Source: Gammaproteobacteria bacterium
GTDB taxonomy: Bacteria > Pseudomonadota > Gammaproteobacteria > Pseudomonadales > Pseudohongiellaceae
Reading direction: 5' to 3'
Length of the DNA stretch: 7,634 bases
Assembly (NCBI GenBank): GCA_007571115.1
Contig: RKSA01000028.1
Location: forward strand, 1 to 7,634
The first letter of the stretch is position 1. Each line of letters starts with the position of its first letter. Below, one piece after another: positions 1-5,326 of the stretch. The notes under the pieces are model-generated. The model had not been told where the DNA came from, searched no databases, and saw nothing but the letters and a program-made list of their open reading frames with translations. Both the position numbers and the translations under genes were made by a program.

Positions 1-120
1 CGCGCGGACGCCTTTCTCGCGTTGCAGCCAGGCGAGCAGGGCGCCGTCGCCGCAGCCGAGGTCGAGCACCCGGCTGCCCGTTTCGATCCAGCGCTGGATG
101 ATCTCCTGGTCAGGACGCAT
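1..120 (-). CDS. metW: MetW, methionine biosynthesis methyltransferase-like protein (partial, N-terminal 40 residues)
   Basis: Reading the minus strand from the ATG at 118-120 gives 40 residues before the window edge; the 3' part is missing. The peptide begins MRPDQEIIQRWIETGSRVLD and continues into LDLGCGDGALLAWL, the glycine-rich motif I of class I SAM-dependent methyltransferases and typical of the MetW N-terminus. MetW is a small protein nearly always encoded directly after metX; it is needed for full homoserine acyltransferase activity in some Proteobacteria. Its start overlaps the last 11 bases of metX in another frame, so translation is probably coupled. The family call is strong because motif, spacing and neighbour all agree; the rest of the protein cannot be judged. 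Confidence 0.93.
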   Translation of the reverse strand, partial: MRPDQEIIQRWIETGSRVLDLGCGDGALLAWLQREKGVRA

Positions 121-1309
121 CGCGGCAAAGCTCCCGATGGGCATGGCCCAGGTACGCCGAAAGCGCCTTCACGTAACGCGGAATCGGCAGCAGGAAGGCA
201 TCGTGGCCCTGGTCGGCGTCGATTTCCAGGTAGCTGACGTGCTTGCCCGCCTTGAGCAACTGGTTGACGATTTCCCGGGAGCGATCGGGCGGAAAGCGCC
301 AGTCGGTGCTGAACGAGATGAGCAGGAACCGGCAGTCCGACTTGGCGAAAGCCCGTGACAGGTCGCCGTCATAGTCGACCGAAGGGTCGAAGTAGTCGAG
401 CGCCTTGGTCATGAGCAGGTAGGTGTTGGCGTCGAACGTTGCCGAAAATTGCTCGCCTTGGTAACGCAGATAGCTTTCGACTTCGAAATCGATGTTGAAG
501 CCGAAGCTGAGCGAGCCGCTGCGCAAGTCCCGGCCAAAATTGCCCTGCTGCCCTTGCAGGCTCGCGAAAGCCTTGCCGAACTTGGTGCGCATCGACGAAT
601 CGGAAAGATACGTGATGTGCCCGACCATTCGTGCCAGCATCAGGCCCTGCTTGGGATGGACGCCGCGTTCCAGGTAGCGTCCTTCGTGAAAGTCGGGGTC
701 GTTGGTGATCGATTGCCGGGCGACCTCGTTGAAGGCGATGTTCTGCGCCGAAAGCTTCGGCGCCGCAGCGATGGCGATGGCGTGCCGCAGGCGTTCCGGG
801 TAGCTGATCGCCCAGCGCAGCACCTGCATTCCGCCAAGGCTGCCGCCGATCACGGCGGCCCATTGCGCGATTCCGAGCCGCTCCATGAGCCGCACCTGGC
901 TGTTGACCCAGTCGCGCACAGTGATGATCGGGAAGTCCGGCCCGTAATGCCTGCCCGTTGCCGGATTGATCGAAACCGGGCCAGTGCTGCCGCCGCAGCC
1001 GCCGAGATTGTTCAGGCAGACGACGTGGTAGAGATTGGTGTCAATGGCCTTGCCAGGGCCGATGCAGGCGTCCCACCAGCCAGACTTGCGATCGCTTTCG
1101 CTGTGGTAGCCGGCGGCGTGGTGATCGCCGCTGAGCGCATGGCAGACGAGGATGGCGTTCGAGCGGTCAGAATTCAGCTCGCCGTAGGTCTCAACCATCA
1201 ACTCGTAGGCTGGCAGGGTCTTGCCACTGCGCAGGCGCAACGGCTCATCGAAGCGGAAGCGCTGCGGGCTCACCAGGCCCACGCTGCTCGAGGTCTTGCT
1301 GTCGTTCAT
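110..1309 (-). CDS. metX: Homoserine O-acyltransferase MetX, probably the succinyl-CoA-specific type
   Basis: 399 residues, the usual length for the MetX alpha/beta-hydrolase family, which acylates the hydroxyl of L-homoserine in the cytoplasm as the first committed step of methionine synthesis. Visible landmarks: VCHALSGDHHAAG at about 55-67 (oxyanion-hole region); CLNNLGGCGGSTGP at 98-111; the nucleophile elbow GGSLGGMQ with Ser157; the catalytic Asp336 in FSTDWRFPP; and the catalytic His369 in DADQGHDAF. The residue two after the catalytic Asp is Arg338. From family knowledge, Arg there goes with succinyl-CoA use (MetXS of Pseudomonas and betaproteobacteria) and Leu with acetyl-CoA use, so I infer O-succinylhomoserine as product. 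metW follows with an 11-base overlap; yggT lies 53 bases upstream. A weak GCAGG-like site precedes the ATG. Family identity is near certain; acyl specificity is inference. Confidence 0.96.
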   Translation of the reverse strand: MNDSKTSSSVGLVSPQRFRFDEPLRLRSGKTLPAYELMVETYGELNSDRSNAILVCHALSGDHHAAGYHSESDRKSGWWDACIGPGKAIDTNLYHVVCLNNLGGCGGSTGPVSINPATGRHYGPDFPIITVRDWVNSQVRLMERLGIAQWAAVIGGSLGGMQVLRWAISYPERLRHAIAIAAAPKLSAQNIAFNEVARQSITNDPDFHEGRYLERGVHPKQGLMLARMVGHITYLSDSSMRTKFGKAFASLQGQQGNFGRDLRSGSLSFGFNIDFEVESYLRYQGEQFSATFDANTYLLMTKALDYFDPSVDYDGDLSRAFAKSDCRFLLISFSTDWRFPPDRSREIVNQLLKAGKHVSYLEIDADQGHDAFLLPIPRYVKALSAYLGHAHRELCRDAS

Positions 1310-1310
1310 G

Positions 1311-1354
1311 GCTGCCTGCTGCCATTGTGGGCGCCCCGGTCGCTGCCTGCCGCC
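1311..1354. repeat. Direct repeat and GC-rich hairpin in the yggT-metX gap
   Basis: The 53-base gap in front of metX holds two 13-bp direct copies, GCTGCCTGCTGCC at 1311-1323 and GCTGCCTGCCGCC at 1342-1354 (12 of 13 identical). Read on the transcribed minus strand, the copy next to metX contains the GCAGG that serves as its weak ribosome-binding site. The same gap can form a 7-bp GC-only stem between 1333-1339 (GCCCCGG) and 1353-1359 (CCGGGGC) with a 13-base loop. No T-run follows on the minus strand, so it does not look like an intrinsic terminator. Any role in metX translation or transcript processing is inference. Confidence 0.5.
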
Positions 1355-1362
1355 GGGGCCTG

Positions 1363-1950
1363 CTAGATGCCGATCACGACCTGGGCGACCTGCCTGGCGC
1401 CGAAGGTGCTATCGAGAAACATCCGGATGAAATGGATCAGGATGATCGCCAGCATCGGCGAAAAGTCGAGCATTGCCATGGGCGGGAGGATCTTGCGGAA
1501 CGGCGCCAGCACCGGTTCGGTCAATTGCCAGGCGAGCACGACTGCCGGATGCGGGTTCGCGTTGCCGAGAAATGCCATGACGAAGGACATGACGATCGTC
1601 GCGATGATCGCCCACCAATAGACGTTGATGATGAGATAGACCACGCCAAGCACCGACCATGTCACGAGAAAGCCGATTCCGGGGAAGCTGAAGCCATGGA
1701 TCAGGATCAGGCAATAGATGGCGATTCCCTGGAAGACGCAGGCGACGATCAAGGTGGCGCAGTCGATATTGCGGTAGCCGGGGATGAAGCTGCGAAAGAT
1801 TCGCACCATCGGGTCGGTCACTCGCATGATCGCCTGGGAAACGGGGTTGTAGAAATCGGCCTGGGCGAGTTGCAGCAGGAAGCGCAGCACGATCGCGAGC
1901 AGGTACAGCCCGGCAAGCGCACTGAACAACGTGGCGAGAGAGGGGTTCAT
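1363..1950 (-). CDS. yggT: YggT family integral membrane protein
   Basis: 195 residues with four hydrophobic segments, at about 4-27, 62-84, 94-128 and 161-180, so an inner-membrane protein. Two copies of the YGGT repeat are recognisable: NPVSQAIMRVTDPMVRIF with FIPGYR following (about 35-60), and LTEPVLAPFRKILPPM followed by LDFSP (about 143-165), each with the conserved (T/L)(D/E)P and basic/proline ending. The frame is open further upstream, but that part reads as arginine-rich out-of-frame proC sequence; the ATG at 1948-1950 starts the conserved protein. It overlaps the proC stop as ATGA (1947-1950), a classic coupling arrangement. Family members have been linked to osmotic or ion tolerance, but the molecular function is not settled. 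Conserved position after proC supports the call. Confidence 0.92.
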   Translation of the reverse strand: MNPSLATLFSALAGLYLLAIVLRFLLQLAQADFYNPVSQAIMRVTDPMVRIFRSFIPGYRNIDCATLIVACVFQGIAIYCLILIHGFSFPGIGFLVTWSVLGVVYLIINVYWWAIIATIVMSFVMAFLGNANPHPAVVLAWQLTEPVLAPFRKILPPMAMLDFSPMLAIILIHFIRMFLDSTFGARQVAQVVIGI

Positions 1951-2777
1951 GGCCGGCCCTCGTCGGTGAGCATCGCGAGCTCGTTGGCCCGCGCTGCGGC
2001 TGCGGCGACCGCTGCGTCCACGAGTTCGTGCAAGCCGCCTTGCTCGAAGCTCGCGAGCGCAGCCGCCGTGGTGCCTCCCGGAGACGTCACCTGGGCGCGC
2101 AGCTCGGCCAGTGGCGCTTCGCTGCGGCTCGCGAGCCGCGCTGCGCCGAGGGCGGTCTGGCAAGTGAACCGTTCTGCAAGGTCTTGATCAAGCCCGAGCC
2201 TGGCGGCTGCGTCGCGCAGCGCTTCCATGAACAGGAAAAAGTGTGCAGGCCCCGAGCCCGACAGCGCGGTGACGATATCGAGGTCGGTTTCGCGTTCGAC
2301 CCAGGCACTGATTCCGACTGAATTCATCAAGTTCTCGAGCTCGCGCTTCTGTTCGGCGGTGACATGGCGATTGGCGAACAGGGCGGTGGCGCCGGCGCCG
2401 AGCAGTGCTGGCGTGTTGGGCATGCAGCGCGCCAGCGGCAGTTTGGCGCCGAGCAGATGTTCGAGCCGTGCCAGCCGCGTTCCTGCTGCCAGCGACATGA
2501 CGACCGGTGCGCGACCGCGCAAGGCCGGCTGCAATGCCGAGCAAGCCTCGGTCATCGCCTGGGGCTTCACCGCGAGCACGATCAGCTCGCAGCTCCGCCC
2601 GATCTGCTCGTGGCTGGCGGCGTTGATGCCATGTTCGCTGGCGAGTGCGTGCAGCTTGGCAGAGTCGGTATCGGCGACCGCAATCCGTTTCGGGTCATGG
2701 CCATTGGCGATCAGGCCGAGCACGATCGCCCGGGCCATGTTGCCGCCACCGATGAAGCCGATTTTCCGCGCCGCCAC
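1947..2777 (-). CDS. proC: Pyrroline-5-carboxylate reductase ProC
   Basis: Catalyses the NAD(P)H-dependent reduction of 1-pyrroline-5-carboxylate to L-proline, the last step of proline synthesis, in the cytoplasm. The 276-residue protein has the N-terminal Rossmann motif GFIGGGNM (7-14), LAVKPQ (68-73), RCMPNTP (117-123), the catalytic/binding segment ALSGSGPAHFF (171-181) and the family signature VTSPGGTT (230-237). I chose the GTG at 2775-2777 because a strong GAGGAAGG site sits just before it (2782-2789) and the resulting N-terminus VAARKIGFIGGGNM has family-typical length. An in-frame ATG at 2811-2813 would add 12 residues but has no ribosome-binding site. It lies 48 bases after yggS and overlaps yggT by 4 bases, so it is probably co-transcribed with both. 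Confidence 0.95.
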   Translation of the reverse strand: MAARKIGFIGGGNMARAIVLGLIANGHDPKRIAVADTDSAKLHALASEHGINAASHEQIGRSCELIVLAVKPQAMTEACSALQPALRGRAPVVMSLAAGTRLARLEHLLGAKLPLARCMPNTPALLGAGATALFANRHVTAEQKRELENLMNSVGISAWVERETDLDIVTALSGSGPAHFFLFMEALRDAAARLGLDQDLAERFTCQTALGAARLASRSEAPLAELRAQVTSPGGTTAAALASFEQGGLHELVDAAVAAAAARANELAMLTDEGRP

Positions 2778-2781
2778 GAAG

Positions 2782-2789
2782 CCTTCCTC
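2782..2789 (-). promoter_or_regulatory. Ribosome-binding site deciding the proC GTG start
   Basis: On the minus strand these bases read GAGGAAGG, followed by CTTC and then GTG. The GAGG core is 8 bases from the GTG. The site lies inside the reading frame that would result from the upstream ATG at 2813, which itself has no such motif. This favours GTG initiation at 2777. Confidence 0.65.
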
Positions 2790-2825
2790 TGCCAGTCCCG
2801 AACGAGCGGCCATTCTATCCCATAA

Positions 2826-3512
2826 TCACGGGCGGGGGCTGCGCGGCCCGAAAATCGCGGTGCCCAGGCGGATCATCGTCGCGCCTTCGGCGATGGCGGC
2901 TTCGAAATCGCCGCTCATCCCCATCGAAAGCGTGTCGATGCCGGGGAAGCTCTCGCGCAGGCGCTGGAACTCGCCAGCGAGGGAGCGGAATGCCAGCCGT
3001 TGGGCTTGCGGGTCGGAGAGCTTCGCTGGAATCGCCATCAGCCCGCGAAGCTGCAGCCTGGGCAGCGTCGCGACATGGCGGCAAAGCGCTGCGGCTTCGT
3101 CGAGGGCGACCCCCGACTTGCTCGCCTCGCCGGACACATTAACCTGCACGCATACGTTGAGCGGCGGCAAGGCCGCTGGCCGCTGGTCGTGCAAGCGAGA
3201 GGCGATTTTCGCTCGCGCGACGCCGTGTACCCAGGCAAAGCGTTCGGCGATGCTGCGAGTCTTGTTCGATTGCAGAGGGCCGACGAAATGCCAGATGCAG
3301 TCGGGCAGCAAGGCCATTTTGTCGAGGGCCTCCTGCACATAGCTCTCGCCGAATTCGCGAACGCCGAGCTCCCAGGCCTGCCTGAGGCTTGCCAGCGGCT
3401 GCCCCTTGCTCACCGCGAGCAGGCTCACCGAGCCGGCCGGGCGGCGAGCGTCGTGCTCGCAGGCGCGGATTCGCTCGCGGATGCGATGCAGGTTGGCGAC
3501 AATTTCGGTCAT
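2826..3512 (-). CDS. yggS: YggS/PLPBP family pyridoxal-phosphate-binding homeostasis protein
   Basis: 228 residues, the usual size of this single-domain TIM-barrel family related to the N-terminal domain of alanine racemase. It binds PLP but has no known catalytic activity; it buffers free PLP and affects amino-acid and vitamin B6 balance. Landmarks: the PLP Schiff-base lysine Lys36 in LLAVSKGQP, GVREFGESYVQEA (50-62), the family hallmark WHFVGPLQSNK (74-84), VNVSGEASKSG (124-134), GLMAIPA (157-163), SMGMSGDFEAAI (196-207) and the phosphate-binding RLGTAIFG (215-222). It is the first gene of the minus-strand run and diverges from pilT, as in Pseudomonas. No good Shine-Dalgarno sequence precedes its ATG; instead two minicistrons formed by a 14-bp tandem repeat run into it through ATGA overlaps. 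Confidence 0.95.
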   Translation of the reverse strand: MTEIVANLHRIRERIRACEHDARRPAGSVSLLAVSKGQPLASLRQAWELGVREFGESYVQEALDKMALLPDCIWHFVGPLQSNKTRSIAERFAWVHGVARAKIASRLHDQRPAALPPLNVCVQVNVSGEASKSGVALDEAAALCRHVATLPRLQLRGLMAIPAKLSDPQAQRLAFRSLAGEFQRLRESFPGIDTLSMGMSGDFEAAIAEGATMIRLGTAIFGPRSPRP

Positions 3513-3526
3513 GAGATGTCGGTCAT
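3509..3526 (-). other. Minicistron MTDIS overlapping the yggS start
   Basis: From the ATG at 3524-3526 the minus strand reads MTDIS and stops at the TGA at 3509-3511, which shares ATGA with the yggS ATG (3510-3512). Its start resembles the true N-terminus of yggS (MTEI). It could deliver ribosomes to yggS by stop-start coupling, or simply be a by-product of the repeat. No clear ribosome-binding site is visible. Translation is unproven. Confidence 0.3.
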
Positions 3527-3540
3527 GGGATACCGGTCAT
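3523..3540 (-). other. Minicistron MTGIP overlapping the second minicistron
   Basis: From the ATG at 3538-3540 the minus strand reads MTGIP and stops at the TGA at 3523-3525. This again forms an ATGA overlap, here with the ATG of the next minicistron (3524-3526). Together the two make a chain of stop-start junctions leading into yggS. Translation is unproven. Confidence 0.3.
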
Positions 3541-3547
3541 GAGAGAG

Positions 3548-3646
3548 GATGAAGCGGTCGCGCCGAAAAAGGAGAATTGCCGAAAAACATGGGGCTTTTG
3601 CGCGATCAAGTCTACCATTGCTGCGCAACGCGCTGCGTCCGTCAAT
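3548..3646. other. Divergent yggS/pilT control region
   Basis: This stretch between the two repeat sets should carry the promoters for both divergent genes. It contains the 9-bp direct repeat GCCGAAAAA at 3562-3570 and 3579-3587 (period 17) and is locally more A-rich than its flanks. On the minus strand TAGACT (from about 3612-3617) is a possible -10 element for yggS, but I see no partner -35 at proper spacing. I see no convincing sigma-70 or sigma-54 promoter for pilT. The pilT frame is open back to an ATG at 3549, but that extension has no family similarity I recognise. Confidence 0.4.
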
Positions 3647-3678
3647 GTGCCTTGCCTGGGGAGTGCCTTGCCTGAGGA
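3647..3678 (+). repeat. 16-bp tandem duplication of the pilT ribosome-binding site
   Basis: Two adjacent units, GTGCCTTGCCTGGGGA (3647-3662) and GTGCCTTGCCTGAGGA (3663-3678), are identical at 15 of 16 bases. The second unit supplies GAGGAG (3674-3679), seven bases before the pilT ATG, an excellent ribosome-binding site. The first carries GGGGAG (3658-3663), 23 bases before the ATG. The array ends 8 bases before the start codon. Confidence 0.8.
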
Positions 3679-3686
3679 GCGAAAGC

Positions 3687-4727
3687 ATGAAGCTGCGACA
3701 ACTGCTCGAACTGGCCGTCGAACAGCGAGCCTCCGACTTGCATCTGGGAGCTGGGGAGCCTCCGTGGCTGCGAGTCGATGGCGAGTTGCGCGCGACCGAG
3801 CTGCCGGCCATGGACGAATCGGCATTGCTCGCCTGCATCGACGAATGTCTGGACGGAGCGCAACGCGAACGTTTCGCTGCCCGGGAGGAGATCGACTTGG
3901 CCTTCGAGGCGCCAGGCTTGGCGCGGTTTCGCCTCAACGCCTTTCTGCGCCGCAACGGCCCGGCTGCGGTGTTCCGCGCGATTCCTTCCCAGGTGCTGTC
4001 GCTGCAAGAACTCGGCCTGGGAGCGACCATCGCCCGGATCGCCGAACTTCCGCGCGGACTCGTTGTCGTCACCGGGCCTACCGGATCCGGGAAGTCGACG
4101 ACCTTGGCGGCGATGGTCGACCACATCAATCGCAATCGCCGGGGCCATGTGCTGACGATCGAGGATCCCATCGAGTTCCTCCATCCGAGCCGCCGCTGCC
4201 TGCTCACGCAACGCGAAGCCGGCAGCCATACCCGCAGCTTCGCAGCGGCCTTGCGCGCCGCCTTGCGCGAAGATCCCGACGTGATCCTGCTCGGAGAGCT
4301 GCGCGACCCGGAAACGATCAGGCTCGCGCTCACCGCAGCCGAAACCGGCCATCTCGTGTTGGCGACCTTGCATACCGCGTCGGCGATCAAGACCGTCAAT
4401 CGCATCATCGACGTTTTCCCCGCAGCCGAGAAGGCGATCGTCCGGACGCAATTGTCCGAGTCCTTGCAGGCGGTGATCGCCCAGCTTCTGCTGCGCAAGC
4501 CTGGGGGAGGCCGCGTTGCCGCCAGGGAGATACTGATTGCCACCGCCGCAGTGAGAAACCTCGTTCGGGAGGACCGCATCGCCCAGCTCTACTCGTGCAT
4601 CCAGTCCGGCGCCGCCCTCGGCATGTCGACGCTCGACCAGGCCTTGGCCAAACTGCTTGCCGCCGGAGAGGTTTGCGAGCAGCAAGCCCGTGCCCAAGCC
4701 CGCGACCCAGCAGCCCTGGGCCTGTGA
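3687..4727 (+). CDS. pilT: Type IV pilus retraction ATPase PilT
   Basis: 346 residues, normal PilT length. A hexameric cytoplasmic ATPase at the pilus base that drives pilus retraction, twitching and often DNA uptake. Visible: N-terminal ASDLHLGAGEPPWLRVDG (15-32); Walker A GPTGSGKST (130-138, Lys136); Asp box LTIEDPIEF (156-164); Walker B DVILLGELRD (198-207, catalytic Glu204); His box TGHLVLATLHT (220-230); and AVRNLVRE (288-295), matching the PilT-specific AIRNLIRE motif needed for retraction, which separates it from PilB and PilU. GELRDPE and LATLHT differ from the GEMRDLE and FGTLHT of Pseudomonas PilT. The start at 3687 follows a strong GAGGAG site and matches the family N-terminus. It diverges from yggS as usual, but the usual pilU partner does not follow. 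Confidence 0.93.
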   Translation: MKLRQLLELAVEQRASDLHLGAGEPPWLRVDGELRATELPAMDESALLACIDECLDGAQRERFAAREEIDLAFEAPGLARFRLNAFLRRNGPAAVFRAIPSQVLSLQELGLGATIARIAELPRGLVVVTGPTGSGKSTTLAAMVDHINRNRRGHVLTIEDPIEFLHPSRRCLLTQREAGSHTRSFAAALRAALREDPDVILLGELRDPETIRLALTAAETGHLVLATLHTASAIKTVNRIIDVFPAAEKAIVRTQLSESLQAVIAQLLLRKPGGGRVAAREILIATAAVRNLVREDRIAQLYSCIQSGAALGMSTLDQALAKLLAAGEVCEQQARAQARDPAALGL

Positions 4728-4778
4728 AAGGCTGCCTGGATGGATATTTTGGTGCTTTATCGACTATATTCGCAGGCC

Positions 4779-5027
4779 ATGCGCCTGTTGATCGAAATCA
4801 CTCGGAAGCAGCACGAAAAGTTGCAAGCCTCAGCGGCGTTGCACGGGAGATCGGTGCAAGACTACGTCTTGGAGCGCGTTTTGCCAGCCGACGGCGAAGA
4901 AACGGCATTGCGCGAGCTTGAGGATTTCTTGCAACCCCGCATCGTGGCAGCGAAACGCGGCGAGTGGTCTGACAGAACCGCAACAAAGATCTTCGACTCC
5001 GTTCGGGAGCGGGACAGTCAGGACTGA
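4779..5027 (+). CDS. Probable antitoxin of a RelE/ParE-type toxin-antitoxin pair
   Basis: 82 residues. It opens with a short beta-strand-like segment MRLLIEITRKQHEKL, then LQASAALHGRSVQDYVLERVLP (15-36), the strand-helix-helix pattern of ribbon-helix-helix antitoxins. An acidic, helical C-terminal part follows (ALRELEDFLQPRIVAAKRGEW, then DRTATKIFDSVRE), of the kind that wraps the toxin. Such proteins dimerise, bind the operon promoter and neutralise the partner toxin. The start at 4779 is chosen because it begins the conserved strand; an in-frame ATG at 4740 would add 13 unconserved residues. The stop TGA overlaps by one base with an ATG (5027-5029) opening the toxin N-terminus, typical of coupled pairs. 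It lies 51 bases after pilT. The antitoxin call rests on size, layout and partner; I cannot name the exact family. Confidence 0.72.
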   Translation: MRLLIEITRKQHEKLQASAALHGRSVQDYVLERVLPADGEETALRELEDFLQPRIVAAKRGEWSDRTATKIFDSVRERDSQD

Positions 5028-5059
5028 TGGCGTCGTATCGACTCTCAAGGGGTGCCGAC
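5027..5059 (+). other. Displaced N-terminal segment of the ParE-type toxin
   Basis: The ATG at 5027-5029, coupled to the antitoxin stop, reads MASYRLSRGAD, closely resembling the first beta-strand of many ParE/RelE toxins. After Asp (5057-5059) this frame loses all resemblance, while the frame shifted by +1 takes up IARYTLSKWGVEAF from 5061. The frame from 5027 runs to 5344, but the later part is not toxin-like. I read this as the original start of the toxin gene, separated from its body by a small deletion. The inference is from remembered family patterns, not an alignment. Confidence 0.55.
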
Positions 5060-5321
5060 TATTGCAAGATACACGTTAAGCAAATGGGGTGTCGAAGCCT
5101 TTTGCAGGTACAGGGATGGGCTGGAAGCGACTTTCGAAGCTATCGGGGTCGGAAAAGTTTCCGGAAGAACATTCTCGGAGGATTTTCCCGAGCTGCTGGT
5201 AACGAGATACCGATATCACTATGTATTCCATGTCGACGATGGTCTGGGGAAGCCGGGCATCATCGGTGTAATCCACGAAAGAAGAGATGTCGTCAGTTGT
5301 TTGAGAGAGCGATTGGCGTGA
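5052..5321 (+). CDS. RelE/ParE-family toxin, N-terminus apparently frameshifted (possible pseudogene)
   Basis: The open frame from GTG 5052 encodes 89 residues: IARYTLSKWGVEAFCRYRDG (4-23) is the helical hairpin of ParE/RelE toxins, followed by FPELLVTRYRYHYVFHVDD (45-63) and IIGVIHERRDVVSCLRERL (70-88), the C-terminal strands with the HERxD-type motif. Such toxins inhibit DNA gyrase (ParE) or cleave mRNA (RelE); which applies cannot be told. In intact relatives the SRxAD start is joined to IxxYT by about five more residues. Here one base lies between them, consistent with loss of about 14 bases and a frame change. Translation from the GTG would give a toxin lacking its first strand, so activity is doubtful. 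G+C is about 51% at 5101-5280, against about 63% in a sampled pilT segment. The stop is 5 bases from the convergent ruvX end. Confidence 0.7.
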   Translation: MPTIARYTLSKWGVEAFCRYRDGLEATFEAIGVGKVSGRTFSEDFPELLVTRYRYHYVFHVDDGLGKPGIIGVIHERRDVVSCLRERLA

Positions 5322-5326
5322 TCCGC

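Larger units (their letters stand above)
3506..3547. repeat. 14-bp tandem repeat, three copies, covering the yggS start
   Basis: Three consecutive 14-base units start at 3506, 3520 and 3534: CGGTCATGAGATGT, CGGTCATGGGATAC and CGGTCATGAGAGAG. The first 11 bases are identical in units 1 and 3 and differ by one base in unit 2. On the minus strand every unit supplies an ATGACCG, so yggS has three start-like sequences at 3512, 3526 and 3540. Because 14 is not a multiple of three, each opens a different frame. The array looks like a recent local duplication of the yggS initiation region. Confidence 0.85.

Noticed and set aside
449..1366. A 305-residue plus-strand open frame opposite metX
   Set aside because: Antisense shadow of metX in high-G+C DNA; low-complexity Ala/Val/Arg composition and no family pattern.
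1951..2163. 71-residue N-terminal extension of YggT
   Set aside because: It is an out-of-frame reading of the proC 3' half, very rich in arginine; the ATGA overlap at 1947-1950 marks the real start.
1327..3342. Long plus-strand frames opposite yggT, proC and yggS
   Set aside because: Antisense shadows with Asp/His/Arg- or Ser/Arg-rich composition; the minus-strand genes there are certain.
3549..3686. 46-residue N-terminal extension of PilT from the ATG at 3549
   Set aside because: It lacks family similarity and a usable ribosome-binding site, and would cross the repeat array; the ATG at 3687 has a strong site and the family-typical N-terminus.
4741..4778. Promoter for the toxin-antitoxin pair (TATATT at 4765-4770)
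   Set aside because: The stretch is clearly AT-rich, but no -35 element lies at normal spacing and TATATT is only 8 bases from the ATG; too weak to annotate.
3539..4921. A 460-residue plus-strand open frame overlapping pilT
   Set aside because: It is arginine-rich out-of-frame sequence over pilT, with no recognisable motif; the PilT frame has all the catalytic motifs.
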